Positions 46,578 to 56,836 of a DNA stretch of 64,000 nt are shown here, one piece after another (position 1 is the first letter of the stretch; each line of letters begins with the position of its first letter). The notes below the pieces were generated by a model. That model was given only the letters and a program-made list of their open reading frames with translations. It made no database searches and was not told the DNA's origin. The translations under genes were made by a program, and so were the position numbers. The stretch lies in contig NZ_JAJITC010000004.1 of the NCBI RefSeq assembly GCF_020881035.1, positions 1 to 64,000 on the forward strand, in the 5' to 3' direction. The stretch is from Paraburkholderia translucens. Its GTDB lineage: Bacteria; Pseudomonadota; Gammaproteobacteria; Burkholderiales; Burkholderiaceae.

Positions 46578-49500
46578 ATGACCGCCCGCCAGCCCATCGA
46601 CGGCACGCCCGCCCTCGCCGACTACAAGCTGTCCGACAATCTCACCGCGACGCGCGGCCGGATCTTTCTGACCGGCACCCAGGCTCTCGTGCGCCTCGCG
46701 CTGATGCAGCGCGAACTCGACAAAACCCGCGGCTTGAACACGGCCGGGTTCATCAGCGGCTATCGCGGCTCGCCGCTCGGCATGGTCGATCAGCAGTTGT
46801 GGAAGGCAAACAAACTGCTCGCCGCGAGCGACATCCGCTTCCTGCCCGCGATCAACGAAGAACTCGGCGGCACCGCCGTGCTCGGCACACAGCGCGTCGA
46901 AGCCGATCCGCAGCGCACCGTCGATGGCGTCTTCGCGATGTGGTACGGCAAAGGCCCGGGCGTCGACCGCGCGGGCGACGCGCTCAAGCACGGCAACGCC
47001 TATGGCTCATCGCCGCACGGCGGCGTGCTGGTAGTCGCGGGCGACGATCACGGCTGCGTGTCGTCGTCCATGCCGCATCAAAGCGACTTCACGATGATCG
47101 CGTGGCATATGCCGGTGGTGAACCCGTCGAACGTCGCGGACATGCTCGAATTCGGCCTGTACGGCTGGGCGTTGTCGCGCTTCTCGGGCGCCTGGGTCGG
47201 CTACAAGGCCATTTCCGAGACCGTCGAATCAGGCTCCACCGTCGATCTCGACGCGCTGCAAACCGAATGGGCGCTCCCTCAGGAATTCGAAGCACCGGCG
47301 GGTGGTCTGCACAACCGCTGGCCCGATCTGCCGAGCCTGACGATCGAAGCGCGTCTGCACGCGAAGCTCGACGCGGTGCGTCACTTCGCGCGCACGAACA
47401 GCATCGATAAATGGATCGCGCCGAGCCCGCACGCGAACGTCGGCATCGTCACGTGCGGCAAGGCGCATCTCGATCTGATGGAGGCGCTGCGCCGGCTCGA
47501 TCTGACGCTCGCCGATCTCGACGCGGCAGGCGTGCGCATCTACAAGGTCGGGCTGTCGTTTCCGCTGGAGATGACGCGCATCGATGCGTTCGTGTCGGGT
47601 CTGTCCGAAGTGCTCGTGATCGAAGAGAAAGGTCCCGTGATCGAGCAACAGATCAAGGACTATCTGTACAACCGCACGCAGGGCACGCGGCCCGTCGTGA
47701 TCGGCAAGCACGCCGAAGATGGCACGTTGCTGCTCTCGTCGCTCGGCGAATTGCGGCCCTCGCGCATCCTGCCGGTGTTCGCGAACTGGCTCGCGAGGCA
47801 CAAGCCGGCGCTCGATCGGCGCGAACGCGTCGTCGATCTGGTCGCGCCGCAAATCCTGTCCAATGCAGCGGACAGCGTAAAGCGCACGCCGTACTTCTGC
47901 TCCGGTTGTCCGCACAACACATCGACGAAAGTGCCGGACGGCTCGATCGCGCAGGCGGGCATCGGCTGTCATTTCATGGCTTCGTGGATGGAGCGCGACA
48001 CGACCGGGCTGATTCAGATGGGCGGCGAAGGCGTCGACTGGGCCGCGCATTCGATGTTCACGAAAACGCGCCACGTGTTCCAGAATCTCGGCGACGGCAC
48101 CTACTTTCACTCCGGCATTCTTGCGATCCGCCAGGCAGTCGCCGCGAACGCGACGATCACGTACAAGATCCTCTATAACGACGCGGTCGCGATGACCGGC
48201 GGTCAGCCGGTCGACGGCAGCATCTCGGTGCCGCAGATCGCGCGTCAGGTCGAAGCCGAGGGCGTGTCGCGCTTCGTCGTGGTCAGCGACGAGCCCGAGA
48301 AATACGACGGCCATCACGACCAGTTTCCGCGCGGCACGACGTTTCACCACCGCAGCGAAATGGACACCGTGCAGCGCGAGTTGCGCGATACCGACGGCGT
48401 GACCGTGTTGATCTACGACCAGACCTGCGCGGCCGAAAAACGCCGCCGTCGCAAGAAGGGGGAATTTCCCGATCCCGACAAGCGGCTCTTTATCAACGAG
48501 GAAGTCTGCGAAGGCTGCGGCGATTGCGGCGTGCAGTCGAATTGCCTGTCGGTGGAACCGGTCGAAACCGCGCTCGGCCGCAAGCGCCGCATCGATCAGT
48601 CGTCGTGCAACAAGGACTACTCGTGCGTGAATGGCTTCTGCCCGAGCTTCGTCACCATCGAAGGCGCTACGCTGAAGAAAGCCGCGGGTGCCGCGTTCGA
48701 TCCGCAGGCGCTCGCCGCGCACGTCAGCGCGCTGCCGATTCCCGCGACGCAACTCGATGCCGCACCGTACGACATCCTCGTCACCGGAGTCGGCGGCACC
48801 GGCGTCGTGACGGTCGGCGCGTTGATCAGCATGGCCGCGCATCTCGAAGGCAAGAGCGCGTCCGTGCTCGACTTCATGGGCTTTGCACAAAAGGGCGGCT
48901 CGGTGCTGTCGTTCGTGCGCTTTGCCGCGCGCGACGAATGGTTGAACCAGGTGCGCATCGACACACAGCAGGCTGACGTGCTGCTCGCCTGCGACATGGT
49001 GGTCGGCGCGAGCGCCGACGCGTTGCAGACGGTGCGGCATGGCCGCACGCGCATCGTCGTCAACACGCATGCGATTCCGAACGCGAGCTTCGTGCAGAAC
49101 CCGGACGCGACGCTGCATGCCGATGCGCTGATCGACAAGATGCGTCATGCGGCTGGCGTTGAGCGCATGTCGACGTGCGACGCGCACGCGCTCGCGACGC
49201 GTTTTCTCGGCGATACGATCGGCGCGAACATTCTGATGCTCGGGTTCGCGTGGCAACTCGGTCTCGTGCCGGTGTCATTCGCCGCGCTGATGCGCGCGAT
49301 CGAACTGAACAACGTCGCAGTGCAGATGAACCAGCTCGCGTTCTCGATCGGCCGCATGGCCGCCGCCGATCCCGCCGCGCTCGAATCGCTGTGGCAGGCA
49401 CGTCACGCGCACAAGCCAAGCGTGCGCATCGATACGCTCGACGAACTGATCGCGCATCGCGAAGAACGTCTGCTTGTGTATGGCGGCGCGCCTTATGTGA

Positions 49501-50165
49501 AGCGCTACCGCGCGCTCGTCGATACGGCGCGCCGCGCGGAACTTGCGGTCGACACGACGAGCGAGCGCGTGACACGCGCGGTCGCGACGACGTTCTATCG
49601 GCTGCTCGCGGTGAAGGATGAATACGAAGTCGCGCGTCTCTATACGGACGCCGCGTTCCGCGATGCGCTCGAAGCGCAGTTCGAGGGCGTCGCCGGCAAG
49701 GACTTCACGATCCGCTTCAACCTCGCGCCGCCGACGCTCACGCGCGCGCAGCCCGGCATCGTGCCCGCCAAAAAAACCTATGGTCAGTGGATGTGGCCCG
49801 TACTCGGCCTGCTCGCGAAATGGCGCGGCCTGCGCGGCACCGCGCTCGATCCGTTCGGCCGTACGCTGGAGCGCAGAATGGAGCGCGAACTCGCAAGCGA
49901 TTACGAAACCACGCTGCAACGCGCGCTCGCCAAACTCGACGCAAGCCATCTCGAGGACGTCGCGAAACTCGCCGATCTGCATGCGCGCGTGCGCGGTTAT
50001 GGACACGTGAAGCTGGCGAATCTCGCGGGCGTCAAGCGTGGTGAGCGTGAACTCGCTGCGCGTCTCGGCATCGACGCGGCGACCGGTGCGGCGGTGAAGA
50101 AGTCACTGGAGCAGATGAAGGGCGCCGGGCAATTGCGCGGCATTCCGGTGGTGGCCGCGAAGTAG
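46578..50165 (+). CDS. Indolepyruvate ferredoxin oxidoreductase, fused alpha/beta
   Basis: A 1195-residue oxygen-sensitive thiamine-diphosphate enzyme that decarboxylates arylpyruvates or branched 2-oxoacids to acyl-CoA. The pyrimidine-binding and PP domains (FISGYRGSPLGMVDQQ; GGEGVDWA) come first, followed by an Fe-S segment (CEGCGDCGVQSNC ... CNKDYSCVNGFCPSF) and the gamma/beta part (TGVGGTGVVTVGALISMAA; DFMGFAQKGGSVLS). The two usual subunits IorA and IorB are fused, as is common in Burkholderia. The ATG follows ATGGAGACTCGCCC. Confidence 0.92.
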   Translation: MTARQPIDGTPALADYKLSDNLTATRGRIFLTGTQALVRLALMQRELDKTRGLNTAGFISGYRGSPLGMVDQQLWKANKLLAASDIRFLPAINEELGGTAVLGTQRVEADPQRTVDGVFAMWYGKGPGVDRAGDALKHGNAYGSSPHGGVLVVAGDDHGCVSSSMPHQSDFTMIAWHMPVVNPSNVADMLEFGLYGWALSRFSGAWVGYKAISETVESGSTVDLDALQTEWALPQEFEAPAGGLHNRWPDLPSLTIEARLHAKLDAVRHFARTNSIDKWIAPSPHANVGIVTCGKAHLDLMEALRRLDLTLADLDAAGVRIYKVGLSFPLEMTRIDAFVSGLSEVLVIEEKGPVIEQQIKDYLYNRTQGTRPVVIGKHAEDGTLLLSSLGELRPSRILPVFANWLARHKPALDRRERVVDLVAPQILSNAADSVKRTPYFCSGCPHNTSTKVPDGSIAQAGIGCHFMASWMERDTTGLIQMGGEGVDWAAHSMFTKTRHVFQNLGDGTYFHSGILAIRQAVAANATITYKILYNDAVAMTGGQPVDGSISVPQIARQVEAEGVSRFVVVSDEPEKYDGHHDQFPRGTTFHHRSEMDTVQRELRDTDGVTVLIYDQTCAAEKRRRRKKGEFPDPDKRLFINEEVCEGCGDCGVQSNCLSVEPVETALGRKRRIDQSSCNKDYSCVNGFCPSFVTIEGATLKKAAGAAFDPQALAAHVSALPIPATQLDAAPYDILVTGVGGTGVVTVGALISMAAHLEGKSASVLDFMGFAQKGGSVLSFVRFAARDEWLNQVRIDTQQADVLLACDMVVGASADALQTVRHGRTRIVVNTHAIPNASFVQNPDATLHADALIDKMRHAAGVERMSTCDAHALATRFLGDTIGANILMLGFAWQLGLVPVSFAALMRAIELNNVAVQMNQLAFSIGRMAAADPAALESLWQARHAHKPSVRIDTLDELIAHREERLLVYGGAPYVKRYRALVDTARRAELAVDTTSERVTRAVATTFYRLLAVKDEYEVARLYTDAAFRDALEAQFEGVAGKDFTIRFNLAPPTLTRAQPGIVPAKKTYGQWMWPVLGLLAKWRGLRGTALDPFGRTLERRMERELASDYETTLQRALAKLDASHLEDVAKLADLHARVRGYGHVKLANLAGVKRGERELAARLGIDAATGAAVKKSLEQMKGAGQLRGIPVVAAK

Positions 50166-50178
50166 TTCGTTGCGCGGC

Positions 50179-50880
50179 TCACCGTTCGGTCGCGTCGAGC
50201 TGCGCCCTCACCTGCGCGACTCGCGCCGGATCGACCGGCGCGAGTCCATTGCCGTTCACGCGCACGCCGGAGCCGAAATGCACGGCCTCGACGTGCGTCT
50301 GGCTCACGAAGTCCGCGACCGCATCGACCGTCAATCCGGCGCCCGCAAGGACCGTGCAATGCGAGCCGGACGCTTGCCGCACGAGTTCGCCAACCACTTC
50401 TCGCGCCTGCAACACCGACGGCTTTCCACCCGAGGTCAGCACATTCGTCACCGCATCGAAACGCAGCAACACGTCGAGTGCTGCGCGCAGATCGCCCGCT
50501 TCGTCGAACGCGCGGTGGAATGTGATAGGGAGGCCATCGGCGGCGTCGCACGCACGCGCGAGGCCTTCGCGATCGATCCCGCCGTGAGCGTCGAGCATGC
50601 CGATCACGATGCCGTTCGCGCCAGCCGCCTTCACGGCACCGATGTCGCGCAGCATCACCGCATAGTCGTCGGCGTCGTAGACGAACGAGCGGCTATGCGG
50701 CCGCACGATCACGTTGACGGGAATGCCGACAGCGGAAACCACCGCCTCGATCAACCCCACACTCGGCGTCAGACCGCCCTCACCCATCGCGGTCACGAGT
50801 TCGAGGCGGTCAGCGCCGGCCTGCGCGGCAGCGCGCGCATCGGCGACGGTCGTGGCAATCACTTCGAGCAGCACGGACAT
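50179..50880 (-). CDS. cutC: Copper homeostasis protein CutC
   Basis: A 233-residue TIM-barrel protein. VLLEVIATTVADARAAAQAGADRLELVTAMGEGGLTPS is the CutC N-terminus, and NVIVRPHSRSFVYDADDY, GIVIGMLDAHGGIDREGL, ITFHRAFDEAGD and LTSGGKPS are conserved. It has been linked to cytoplasmic copper handling, though the biochemical role is unsettled. The ATG MSVLLEV is preferred to an upstream GTG. Convergent with the oxidoreductase gene, 13 bp away. Confidence 0.93.
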   Translation of the reverse strand: MSVLLEVIATTVADARAAAQAGADRLELVTAMGEGGLTPSVGLIEAVVSAVGIPVNVIVRPHSRSFVYDADDYAVMLRDIGAVKAAGANGIVIGMLDAHGGIDREGLARACDAADGLPITFHRAFDEAGDLRAALDVLLRFDAVTNVLTSGGKPSVLQAREVVGELVRQASGSHCTVLAGAGLTVDAVADFVSQTHVEAVHFGSGVRVNGNGLAPVDPARVAQVRAQLDATER

Positions 50881-50915
50881 GAGCACAACCCGCTGTCGTT
50901 GAAAACGACATCATG

Positions 50916-52202
50916 TCAGATGCGCGCGTCGCGCTCCTCCTCGACCCAGTCGATATCGCCGCACAGCACGCAGATCTCGCCGCCCACGCGCGTCGCCACC
51001 GACAGCGTCACGCACGGCAACGCCTCGTTGATCGACAGATAAGGCCGCGTCACGTGCACGCGTTCCGGGGCATTGATCGCGACGCTGAAGTACGGACGAC
51101 GCAGCCAGTTCGCACCCTGCGCGTCGGCGAGCGGCAGAAAGCGCGTTTCGCGCGCCGCGCGATCAGCGCGCAGCACGACGTTGCGGCCCGCCTGGCGCCC
51201 CTTCGCGTCGAGCAGAAAACAGCGCGCGGCGTGATCGAGCGCAAGGAAATTCCAGCACACCTCGTCGAGCGGCTCGCCCGCGGCGAGGCGCTCCGCGGCG
51301 CGCTCGAAGGCGCGCATATACGGCGCGAGCCGAATCGCGCTGCGCCGCTCGCGCGCCTCGGCCTGCTCGCGATAACGTTCGGTGACTTCGCCGATGCACG
51401 CCGCCGTATGCACGGCATCGGCCACCCCCGGACTCGGCCTGCCAAAGAAAAAGCCCTGCACGAAGTCGGCATTGCAGGCGAGCGCCATCTGCGCTTCGTG
51501 CTCGGTTTCCACGCCTTCGATCAGTACGAGCTTGCCCGCCTCATGCAGCAGCGACACGAGCCCCGGCAGGATCGTCGCCATGTCGGCGCGATGCGCGGCG
51601 TGCGACAGCATGATGCGGTCGAGTTTCACGATGTCGGGATTCAGCTGCCAGATACGCTCGATGTTCGAATGTCCCGCGCCGAAATCGTCGAGCGCGATGA
51701 GGAAGCCGCGCTCGCGAAACTCGCGCACCGCGTCGGCGAGCCGATCGAGATCGACGGCGCGCTGCTCGAGCACTTCGAGCACGACGCGGCGCGGCGACAG
51801 ATCGAGCCGCCGCAGATTCGCGAGCAGCGCCGCCGCGAGATACGGGTCGGTCAGCACGCCCGGGTGCACGTTCAGAAACAGCCACTCGCGCTCGGCACCG
51901 AGCACCTTGAAGTTCTCCAGATGCAGCGTCTGCGCGAGCCGGTCGATCTGCAGCGCGTCGCCGATGCGCGCGGCCTCGCCGAATACGTCGAGCGCCGACA
52001 CGGCGCGATCGAGCGCGTCGTGCGCGCGCAGCAAACCCTCGTAGCCGACCGCGCGCATATGCGACAGGCTAAAGACCGGCTGAAACACGCTCGTCAGCGT
52101 CAGCCCGCCATGCTGCACCGAATAGCGTTGAAGACCCGAGGTCACCTCGACCTCGAAGCCGTGCGGCACACTCGCCGCCTTGTCCTGTTGCGCAATCGTC
52201 AT
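50916..52202 (-). CDS. EAL-domain protein (putative c-di-GMP phosphodiesterase)
   Basis: A 428-residue cytoplasmic protein. The EAL domain spans about 20-260: SVFQPVFSL, YEGLLR for EAL, LNVHPG, VLEVLEQ, ALDDFGAGHSN, VKLDR, IEGVETE and QGFFFGRP. The metal ligands appear present although the EAL triplet itself is EGL. The C-terminal 160 residues look like a sensor-type domain with ILVLCGDIDWVEEE-like strands and no GGDEF. Function would be cleavage of c-di-GMP. Transcribed away from the Na+/H+ antiporter. Confidence 0.85.
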   Translation of the reverse strand: MTIAQQDKAASVPHGFEVEVTSGLQRYSVQHGGLTLTSVFQPVFSLSHMRAVGYEGLLRAHDALDRAVSALDVFGEAARIGDALQIDRLAQTLHLENFKVLGAEREWLFLNVHPGVLTDPYLAAALLANLRRLDLSPRRVVLEVLEQRAVDLDRLADAVREFRERGFLIALDDFGAGHSNIERIWQLNPDIVKLDRIMLSHAAHRADMATILPGLVSLLHEAGKLVLIEGVETEHEAQMALACNADFVQGFFFGRPSPGVADAVHTAACIGEVTERYREQAEARERRSAIRLAPYMRAFERAAERLAAGEPLDEVCWNFLALDHAARCFLLDAKGRQAGRNVVLRADRAARETRFLPLADAQGANWLRRPYFSVAINAPERVHVTRPYLSINEALPCVTLSVATRVGGEICVLCGDIDWVEEERDARI

Positions 52203-52526
52203 GCAATCCTCTCACGCAAGAGCCGGCCGGTCCGAACGTCGGAGCGACAAGACCGATGCCCGGTTCTAAAAATGTGCGTCATCGTTGAACGTTAAGCAAG
52301 GTCTGTGCGCACGGTGGCGCACATTGCGCTGTAACTCGATCGAAAGATTGCACCGGCGACAAGGTCCATGCGCCGACCGTGGGCGCGGCGCGCACCGTTG
52401 CGGTGCGCGGCTCGTGGGGAGCGTCGCGGCATCGCTCGTGGCTAGCGCGCGCGTGGCCGGGCTACACTCGGCGTTTGACATCTGTCCCTTCGCCACGGAC
52501 GCCCCTTCGTTCGCCCGAAACACACG
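52203..52526. other. Divergent intergenic region with a GC hairpin
   Basis: About 320 bp between the EAL gene and the antiporter gene. A perfect 8-bp stem GCGCACCG / CGGTGCGC with loop TTG is at 52390-52408. Otherwise nothing recognisable. Confidence 0.45.
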
Positions 52527-54182
52527 ATGGAAATTGTCTTCACCGTCCTGATCCTGCTACTCGCCGTCGCGGCGTCCGGCGTGCTGACGCGCGCGTTGCC
52601 GTTCAAGCTGCCGCTGCCGCTCGTGCAGATTGCGATCGGCGCGATCCTCGCGTGGCCGCGCCTCGGATTGCACGTTGCGTTCGATCCGGAAATCTTCATG
52701 CTGCTGTTCATTCCGCCGCTGCTGTTCGCGGACGGCTGGCGCATTCCGAAGCGCGAGTTCTTCATGGCGCGCCGCGCGATCCTGATGCTCGCACTCGGCC
52801 TCGTGTTCATGACGGTGCTCGCGGTCGGCTACTTCGTGCATGCGCTGGTGCCGCAAATCTCGCTGCCGGTCGCGTTCGCACTCGCCGCGGTGCTCTCGCC
52901 GACCGACGCGGTCGCGCTCTCGGGCATCGCTGGCAACGACAAGATTCCGGGCCGGCTGATGCATATCCTCGAAGGCGAGGCGCTGATGAACGACGCCTCG
53001 GGCCTCGTCGCGCTAAAGTTCGCGATCGCCGCAGCGCTGACCGGCACGTTCTCGTTGCGTGACGCGTCGGTGAGCTTTGTCATCATTGCCGCGGGCGGCC
53101 TTGCGGTCGGTGCGGCGGTAAGCGCGGCGTTCAGCTTCGCGTCCACGCGCTTTCTCAATCTCACCGAGGAAGGCGACCCCGCGCCCGGCGTCGTGATGAC
53201 GATGCTCATTCCGTTCGCGGCCTATCTGAGCGCCGAGCGCTTCGCGCTGTCGGGCATCCTCGCCGCCGTCTCCGCCGGCATGATGATGAACTACTCGAGC
53301 ATCGCGCATACGTGGCAAGTCGCCTCGCGCGTGCGGACCACCAGCACCTGGACGATGATCGAGTTCGTGTTCAACGGCATGGTGTTCATCATGCTCGGCC
53401 TGCAGTTTCCGCACATCCTCGGCCGCGCGCTGCTCGACGCGCACGAAACCAGCGACGCGCGCGTCGCGCTGCTGATCGGGTACATCGTCGCGGTCGCGAT
53501 CGCGCTGTACGCGATGCGCTTCGTGTGGGTGTGGCTGCTGCGCTGGTTCGCGAGCCGCGGGGCGGCGAAGCACGGCGTCGCCAACGCGGTGCCGGGGTTG
53601 CGCATGGTGTCGGTGACGACGGTGGCGGGCGTGCGCGGCGCGGTGACGCTCGCGGGCGTGTTGTCGCTGCCGGAGTTGCTGCCAAACGGCACGCCGCTGC
53701 CGGGACGCGATCTGGCGATCTTCATCGCGTCGGGCGTGATCCTGCTGTCGCTGCTGGTGGCGGTGGCCGCGTTGCCGCTGCTATTGCGCGGCTGGCGGCG
53801 CGGCAAGGACCCGCATGCGGCCGAGGAAGCGCTCGCGCGTACGCTCGCCGCCCAGGCGGCGATTCGCGCGGTCGGTCATCTGCGCGACAGCGAGTCGGCG
53901 GATCTGGAGGAATCGGCGCAGGCGTATGCCACCGATGTGACCGCGCGCGTGATGGACTTGTACCGCCGCCGCCTCGCGACGCTCGACGACGAACAGGCGC
54001 CACGCGAACTCGCGCGCCGCGCCGATGCGCTCGAATTCCGCATGAGGATCGCGGCGATGCGCGCCGAACGCAAGACGCTGCTCGACTTGCGCGACAGCCA
54101 GCGGATCAACGACGAGACGTTGAACAAGCTGATGCGAGAGGTGGATCTGTCGGAGACGGCGCTGACCGCTCGCAACCGGTAG
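52527..54182 (+). CDS. Na+/H+ antiporter, CPA1 family
   Basis: A 551-residue inner-membrane protein with twelve or so helices followed by a cytoplasmic tail of about 120 residues. The CPA1 hallmarks are LSPTDAVALSGI and LEGEALMNDASGLVALKFA (the ND motif of the ion site). FVFNGMVFIMLGLQFP and TVAGVRGAVTLAGVLSLPE are further conserved helices. The charged C-tail is probably regulatory. It exports Na+ (or K+) in exchange for protons. Monocistronic. Confidence 0.92.
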   Translation: MEIVFTVLILLLAVAASGVLTRALPFKLPLPLVQIAIGAILAWPRLGLHVAFDPEIFMLLFIPPLLFADGWRIPKREFFMARRAILMLALGLVFMTVLAVGYFVHALVPQISLPVAFALAAVLSPTDAVALSGIAGNDKIPGRLMHILEGEALMNDASGLVALKFAIAAALTGTFSLRDASVSFVIIAAGGLAVGAAVSAAFSFASTRFLNLTEEGDPAPGVVMTMLIPFAAYLSAERFALSGILAAVSAGMMMNYSSIAHTWQVASRVRTTSTWTMIEFVFNGMVFIMLGLQFPHILGRALLDAHETSDARVALLIGYIVAVAIALYAMRFVWVWLLRWFASRGAAKHGVANAVPGLRMVSVTTVAGVRGAVTLAGVLSLPELLPNGTPLPGRDLAIFIASGVILLSLLVAVAALPLLLRGWRRGKDPHAAEEALARTLAAQAAIRAVGHLRDSESADLEESAQAYATDVTARVMDLYRRRLATLDDEQAPRELARRADALEFRMRIAAMRAERKTLLDLRDSQRINDETLNKLMREVDLSETALTARNR

Positions 54183-54242
54183 AGGGTTCGCCGCCGCATC
54201 GACAACGGCACCGGTGGGCGAAGCGCCGATGCCGATCGACGC

Positions 54243-55550
54243 TCAGGCCACCGGCCCTTGCGTCGGCTTTCTTCTCAACAGCGCGTACAGGATGATCGCG
54301 CCGAACGTCGCGGTGCCGATGCCGCCGAGCCCGAAGCTGCCGAGCTTCAGCGAGAAGTCGCCGGCGCCAAGCACGAGCGTGACGGCCGCGACGATCAGAT
54401 TGCGGTTGTCGGAGAAGTCGACCTTGTTGACGACCCAGATGCGCGCGCCGGTCACCGCGATCAGCCCGAACACGACGATCGACACGCCGCCCAGCACCGG
54501 GCCCGGAATGGTCTGGATCACCGCGCCGAACTTCGGCGAGAAGCCGAGCACGAGGGCGATCAGCGCGGCGATCACGAACACCAGCGTCGAATATATTTTC
54601 GTCACCGCCATCACGCCGATGTTCTCCGCGTACGTCGTCACGCCGGTGCCGCCCGCGAAGCCGGACACGATCGTCGCGAGCGCGTCGCCGATGAACGCGC
54701 GGCCGATGTAGCGGTCGAGGTTCTGGCCCGTCATCGCGCTCACGGCCTTGATGTGACCGAGGTTTTCGGCGACGAGAATCACCGCGATCGGCGCGAGCAG
54801 CGTCATCGCGTGCGGCTCGAACACCGGCGACATGAACTGCGGCATGCCGAACCACGCGGCGTTCGCGACGATCGAGAAATCGATCGGCTTGCCCATGCCG
54901 AGGCCGTTCGTGACGACCGCGTAAATGACGTAGGCAAGCAGCAGGCCGACCAGGATCAAGAGACGCTGCAGCATGCCGCGCGTGAACACGGCCACCGCAC
55001 CGACGCACAGCACCGTCACGAGCGCCATCCACGAATCGAAGTTGCTGCCGCTCACGCCGTGCACGGCGATCGGCGCGAGATTCAGGCCGATCACGCAGAC
55101 GATCGCACCGGTCACGACCGGCGGCATCAGCGTCTCGACCCAGCCGGTGCCGACCGCCGATACGATGAGGCCGATCACCGCGTACGCGACACCGCACGCG
55201 ATGATGCCGCCCAACGCGACCGGAATGTTCGGATTCGCGCCGTGTCCGCCGTAGCCCGTCACCGCAATCACGAGCCCGATGAACGCGAAGCTCGAACCGA
55301 GATAGCTCGGCACTCGGCCGCCGACGAGCACGAAAAACAGCAGCGTGCCGATCCCCGACATGAAGATGCACAGGTTCGGATCGAAGCCCATCAGCAACGG
55401 CGCGAGCACCGTCGCACCGAACATCGCGACGACGTGCTGGACGCCCATCGCGAACATTTGCGGCCAACCGAGCCGTTCGTCGATGCCGACGATGCTGCCC
55501 TCGGCGGCGGCAGGCTGGCGGCGCCAGCGGGGGAAATAGGATGCGGCCAT
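54243..55550 (-). CDS. NCS2 uracil/xanthine permease family protein
   Basis: A 435-residue, 14-helix nucleobase:cation symporter (UraA-like). MFGATVLAPLLMGFDPNLCIFMSGIGTLLFF opens the first core repeat, and LVAENLGHIKAVSAMTGQNLDRYIGRAFIGDALATIVSGFAGGTGVTTYAENIGVMA contains the substrate-binding motif with its Glu/Gly cluster. The start MAASYFPRW was chosen; an open frame upstream lacks any family match. Uracil is the most likely substrate. Confidence 0.9.
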   Translation of the reverse strand: MAASYFPRWRRQPAAAEGSIVGIDERLGWPQMFAMGVQHVVAMFGATVLAPLLMGFDPNLCIFMSGIGTLLFFVLVGGRVPSYLGSSFAFIGLVIAVTGYGGHGANPNIPVALGGIIACGVAYAVIGLIVSAVGTGWVETLMPPVVTGAIVCVIGLNLAPIAVHGVSGSNFDSWMALVTVLCVGAVAVFTRGMLQRLLILVGLLLAYVIYAVVTNGLGMGKPIDFSIVANAAWFGMPQFMSPVFEPHAMTLLAPIAVILVAENLGHIKAVSAMTGQNLDRYIGRAFIGDALATIVSGFAGGTGVTTYAENIGVMAVTKIYSTLVFVIAALIALVLGFSPKFGAVIQTIPGPVLGGVSIVVFGLIAVTGARIWVVNKVDFSDNRNLIVAAVTLVLGAGDFSLKLGSFGLGGIGTATFGAIILYALLRRKPTQGPVA

Positions 55551-55746
55551 CGCGGGGATTCTCCTCAGGGTCGGCGTGATATGTGCCGAACCCGCGCTGC
55601 GGCGCGGGTCCGGCAAAGTTACGCGCGAGTTTACGGAGAGCAATGAGGGCTGGCAAGCGGGACGGGAAGCAAGCCTGAGAAGCGCGTCGTGCCGCGCGTG
55701 TCGAACCTGTCACATTCAAACGATTGGACACCAGGAGAGACACATC

Positions 55747-56466
55747 ATGAGCGAAAAGCGCAGCGCCGGCGGATGGCGCGAGTTCGTTAGTGGCTGCCTG
55801 GACTTCCGCCCGGCGGAAGGCGTGTACCGGATTGCCCGTGACATGTTCACGGAGGCCGAGATGTTCTTCCTCCAGATGGAGTACGTCTCCGAGAAGACCT
55901 GGATCTATGCGTGCCACGGAAGCGAAATCGCCAAGAGGAACGATTTGCTGACGATGCAGCGCCTCGTCGAAGCCTATGGTCAGCCCAAGGCCGAATGGAT
56001 GATGCACCGCCTGCGTAACTTGAACGTCTACCCGAGCCTGTTCTTCATGGACCAGATCAGCTCGCAGTTGCGCATCGTGCGCCCGGTCGCGTGAAACAAG
56101 GCCGAGATCATCAGCCAGTGCATCGGCGTGAAGGGCGAGTCGGCGAAGGATCGCGAGAGCCGCATTCGTCAGTTCGAAGACTTCTCTAACGTGGCCGGCA
56201 TGGGCACGCCCGACGACCTCGTCGAGTTCCGCGAGCAGCAGCGCGGCTTCCAGGCGCGTCTCGAACGCTGGAGCGACATCTCGCGCGGACATCACAAGTG
56301 GGTCAGCGGCGCGACCGCGAACACCACGCTGCTCGGCATCGCGCCGAATCTGACCGGTACCGAGCCGACCCACGAAGGGCTTTACGTGAACCAGCACGGC
56401 ACCTGGCGCGACACGATCCTCAAGGGGCTCGACAAATCCCTCGAATTGCAGGGAGAGCGGGCATGA
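55747..56466 (+). pseudogene. antA: Anthranilate 1,2-dioxygenase large subunit, decayed (antA remnant)
   Basis: Opens with a good ribosome site (CAGGAGAGACACATC) and MSEKRSAGG...LDFRPAEGVYRIARDMFTEAEMF, as in AntA. After about 70 residues (near 55957) it jumps directly to the family's C-terminal third (RLVEAYGQPKAEWMMHRLRNL). About 230 residues are missing, including the Rieske CxH/CxxH and first Fe(II) ligands. At 56092-56094 a TGA stands where AntA has the Trp of VAWNK; homology resumes after it to the natural end. It would not make active enzyme. Confidence 0.88.
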
Positions 56467-56836
56467 GCCAACTCCAACACTCCGTCGAGCAGTTTCTGTA
56501 TCTGAAGGCCGATCTGTGCGACAAGCAGCAATGGGACGAATACCTCGAACTGTTCGATCCGCAGAGCGTGTTTCATGTGCCGCAGTGGGATTCGGAGCAT
56601 GTGTACACGAGCGACCCGACGCAGGGCATGCCGTTGATCTACTACCCGGATCGCGCCGGCCTCGAAGACCGCGTGTTCCGTCTGCCACCGGCAAGTCGGC
56701 CGCGCCGACGCCGCTGCCGCGCACGATGCATCAGATCAGCAACGTGCGTCTGACCGAACGCGAGGATGCGATGGTCGAAGCGAACGTGAACTGGTCTCTT
56801 CGAACGGACCACCGACATCGCGTGCTTCGAGACTGA
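56463..56836 (+). pseudogene. antB: Anthranilate 1,2-dioxygenase small subunit, frameshifted and truncated (antB remnant)
   Basis: The ATG overlaps the antA stop as in intact antAB operons. MSQLQHSVEQFLYLKADLCDKQQWDEYLELFDPQSVFHVPQWDSEHVY fits AntB. Near 56685 one base is missing: the frame changes from VFRL to the continuing homology TGKSAAPTPLPRTMHQISNVRLTEREDAMVEANVNW in another frame. Similarity ends near 56796, about two thirds along the usual 160 residues. No antC reductase follows. Confidence 0.85.

Noticed and set aside
47229-49256. A 675-codon minus-strand frame opposite the indolepyruvate oxidoreductase
   Set aside because: Arg/His-rich antisense shadow of a certain gene; no motif.
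54106-56724. An 872-codon minus-strand frame over the NCS2 permease and the antAB remnants
   Set aside because: It lies in another frame on the permease strand, is rich in Arg and Asp repeats and has no domain, so it is a shadow of the permease gene.
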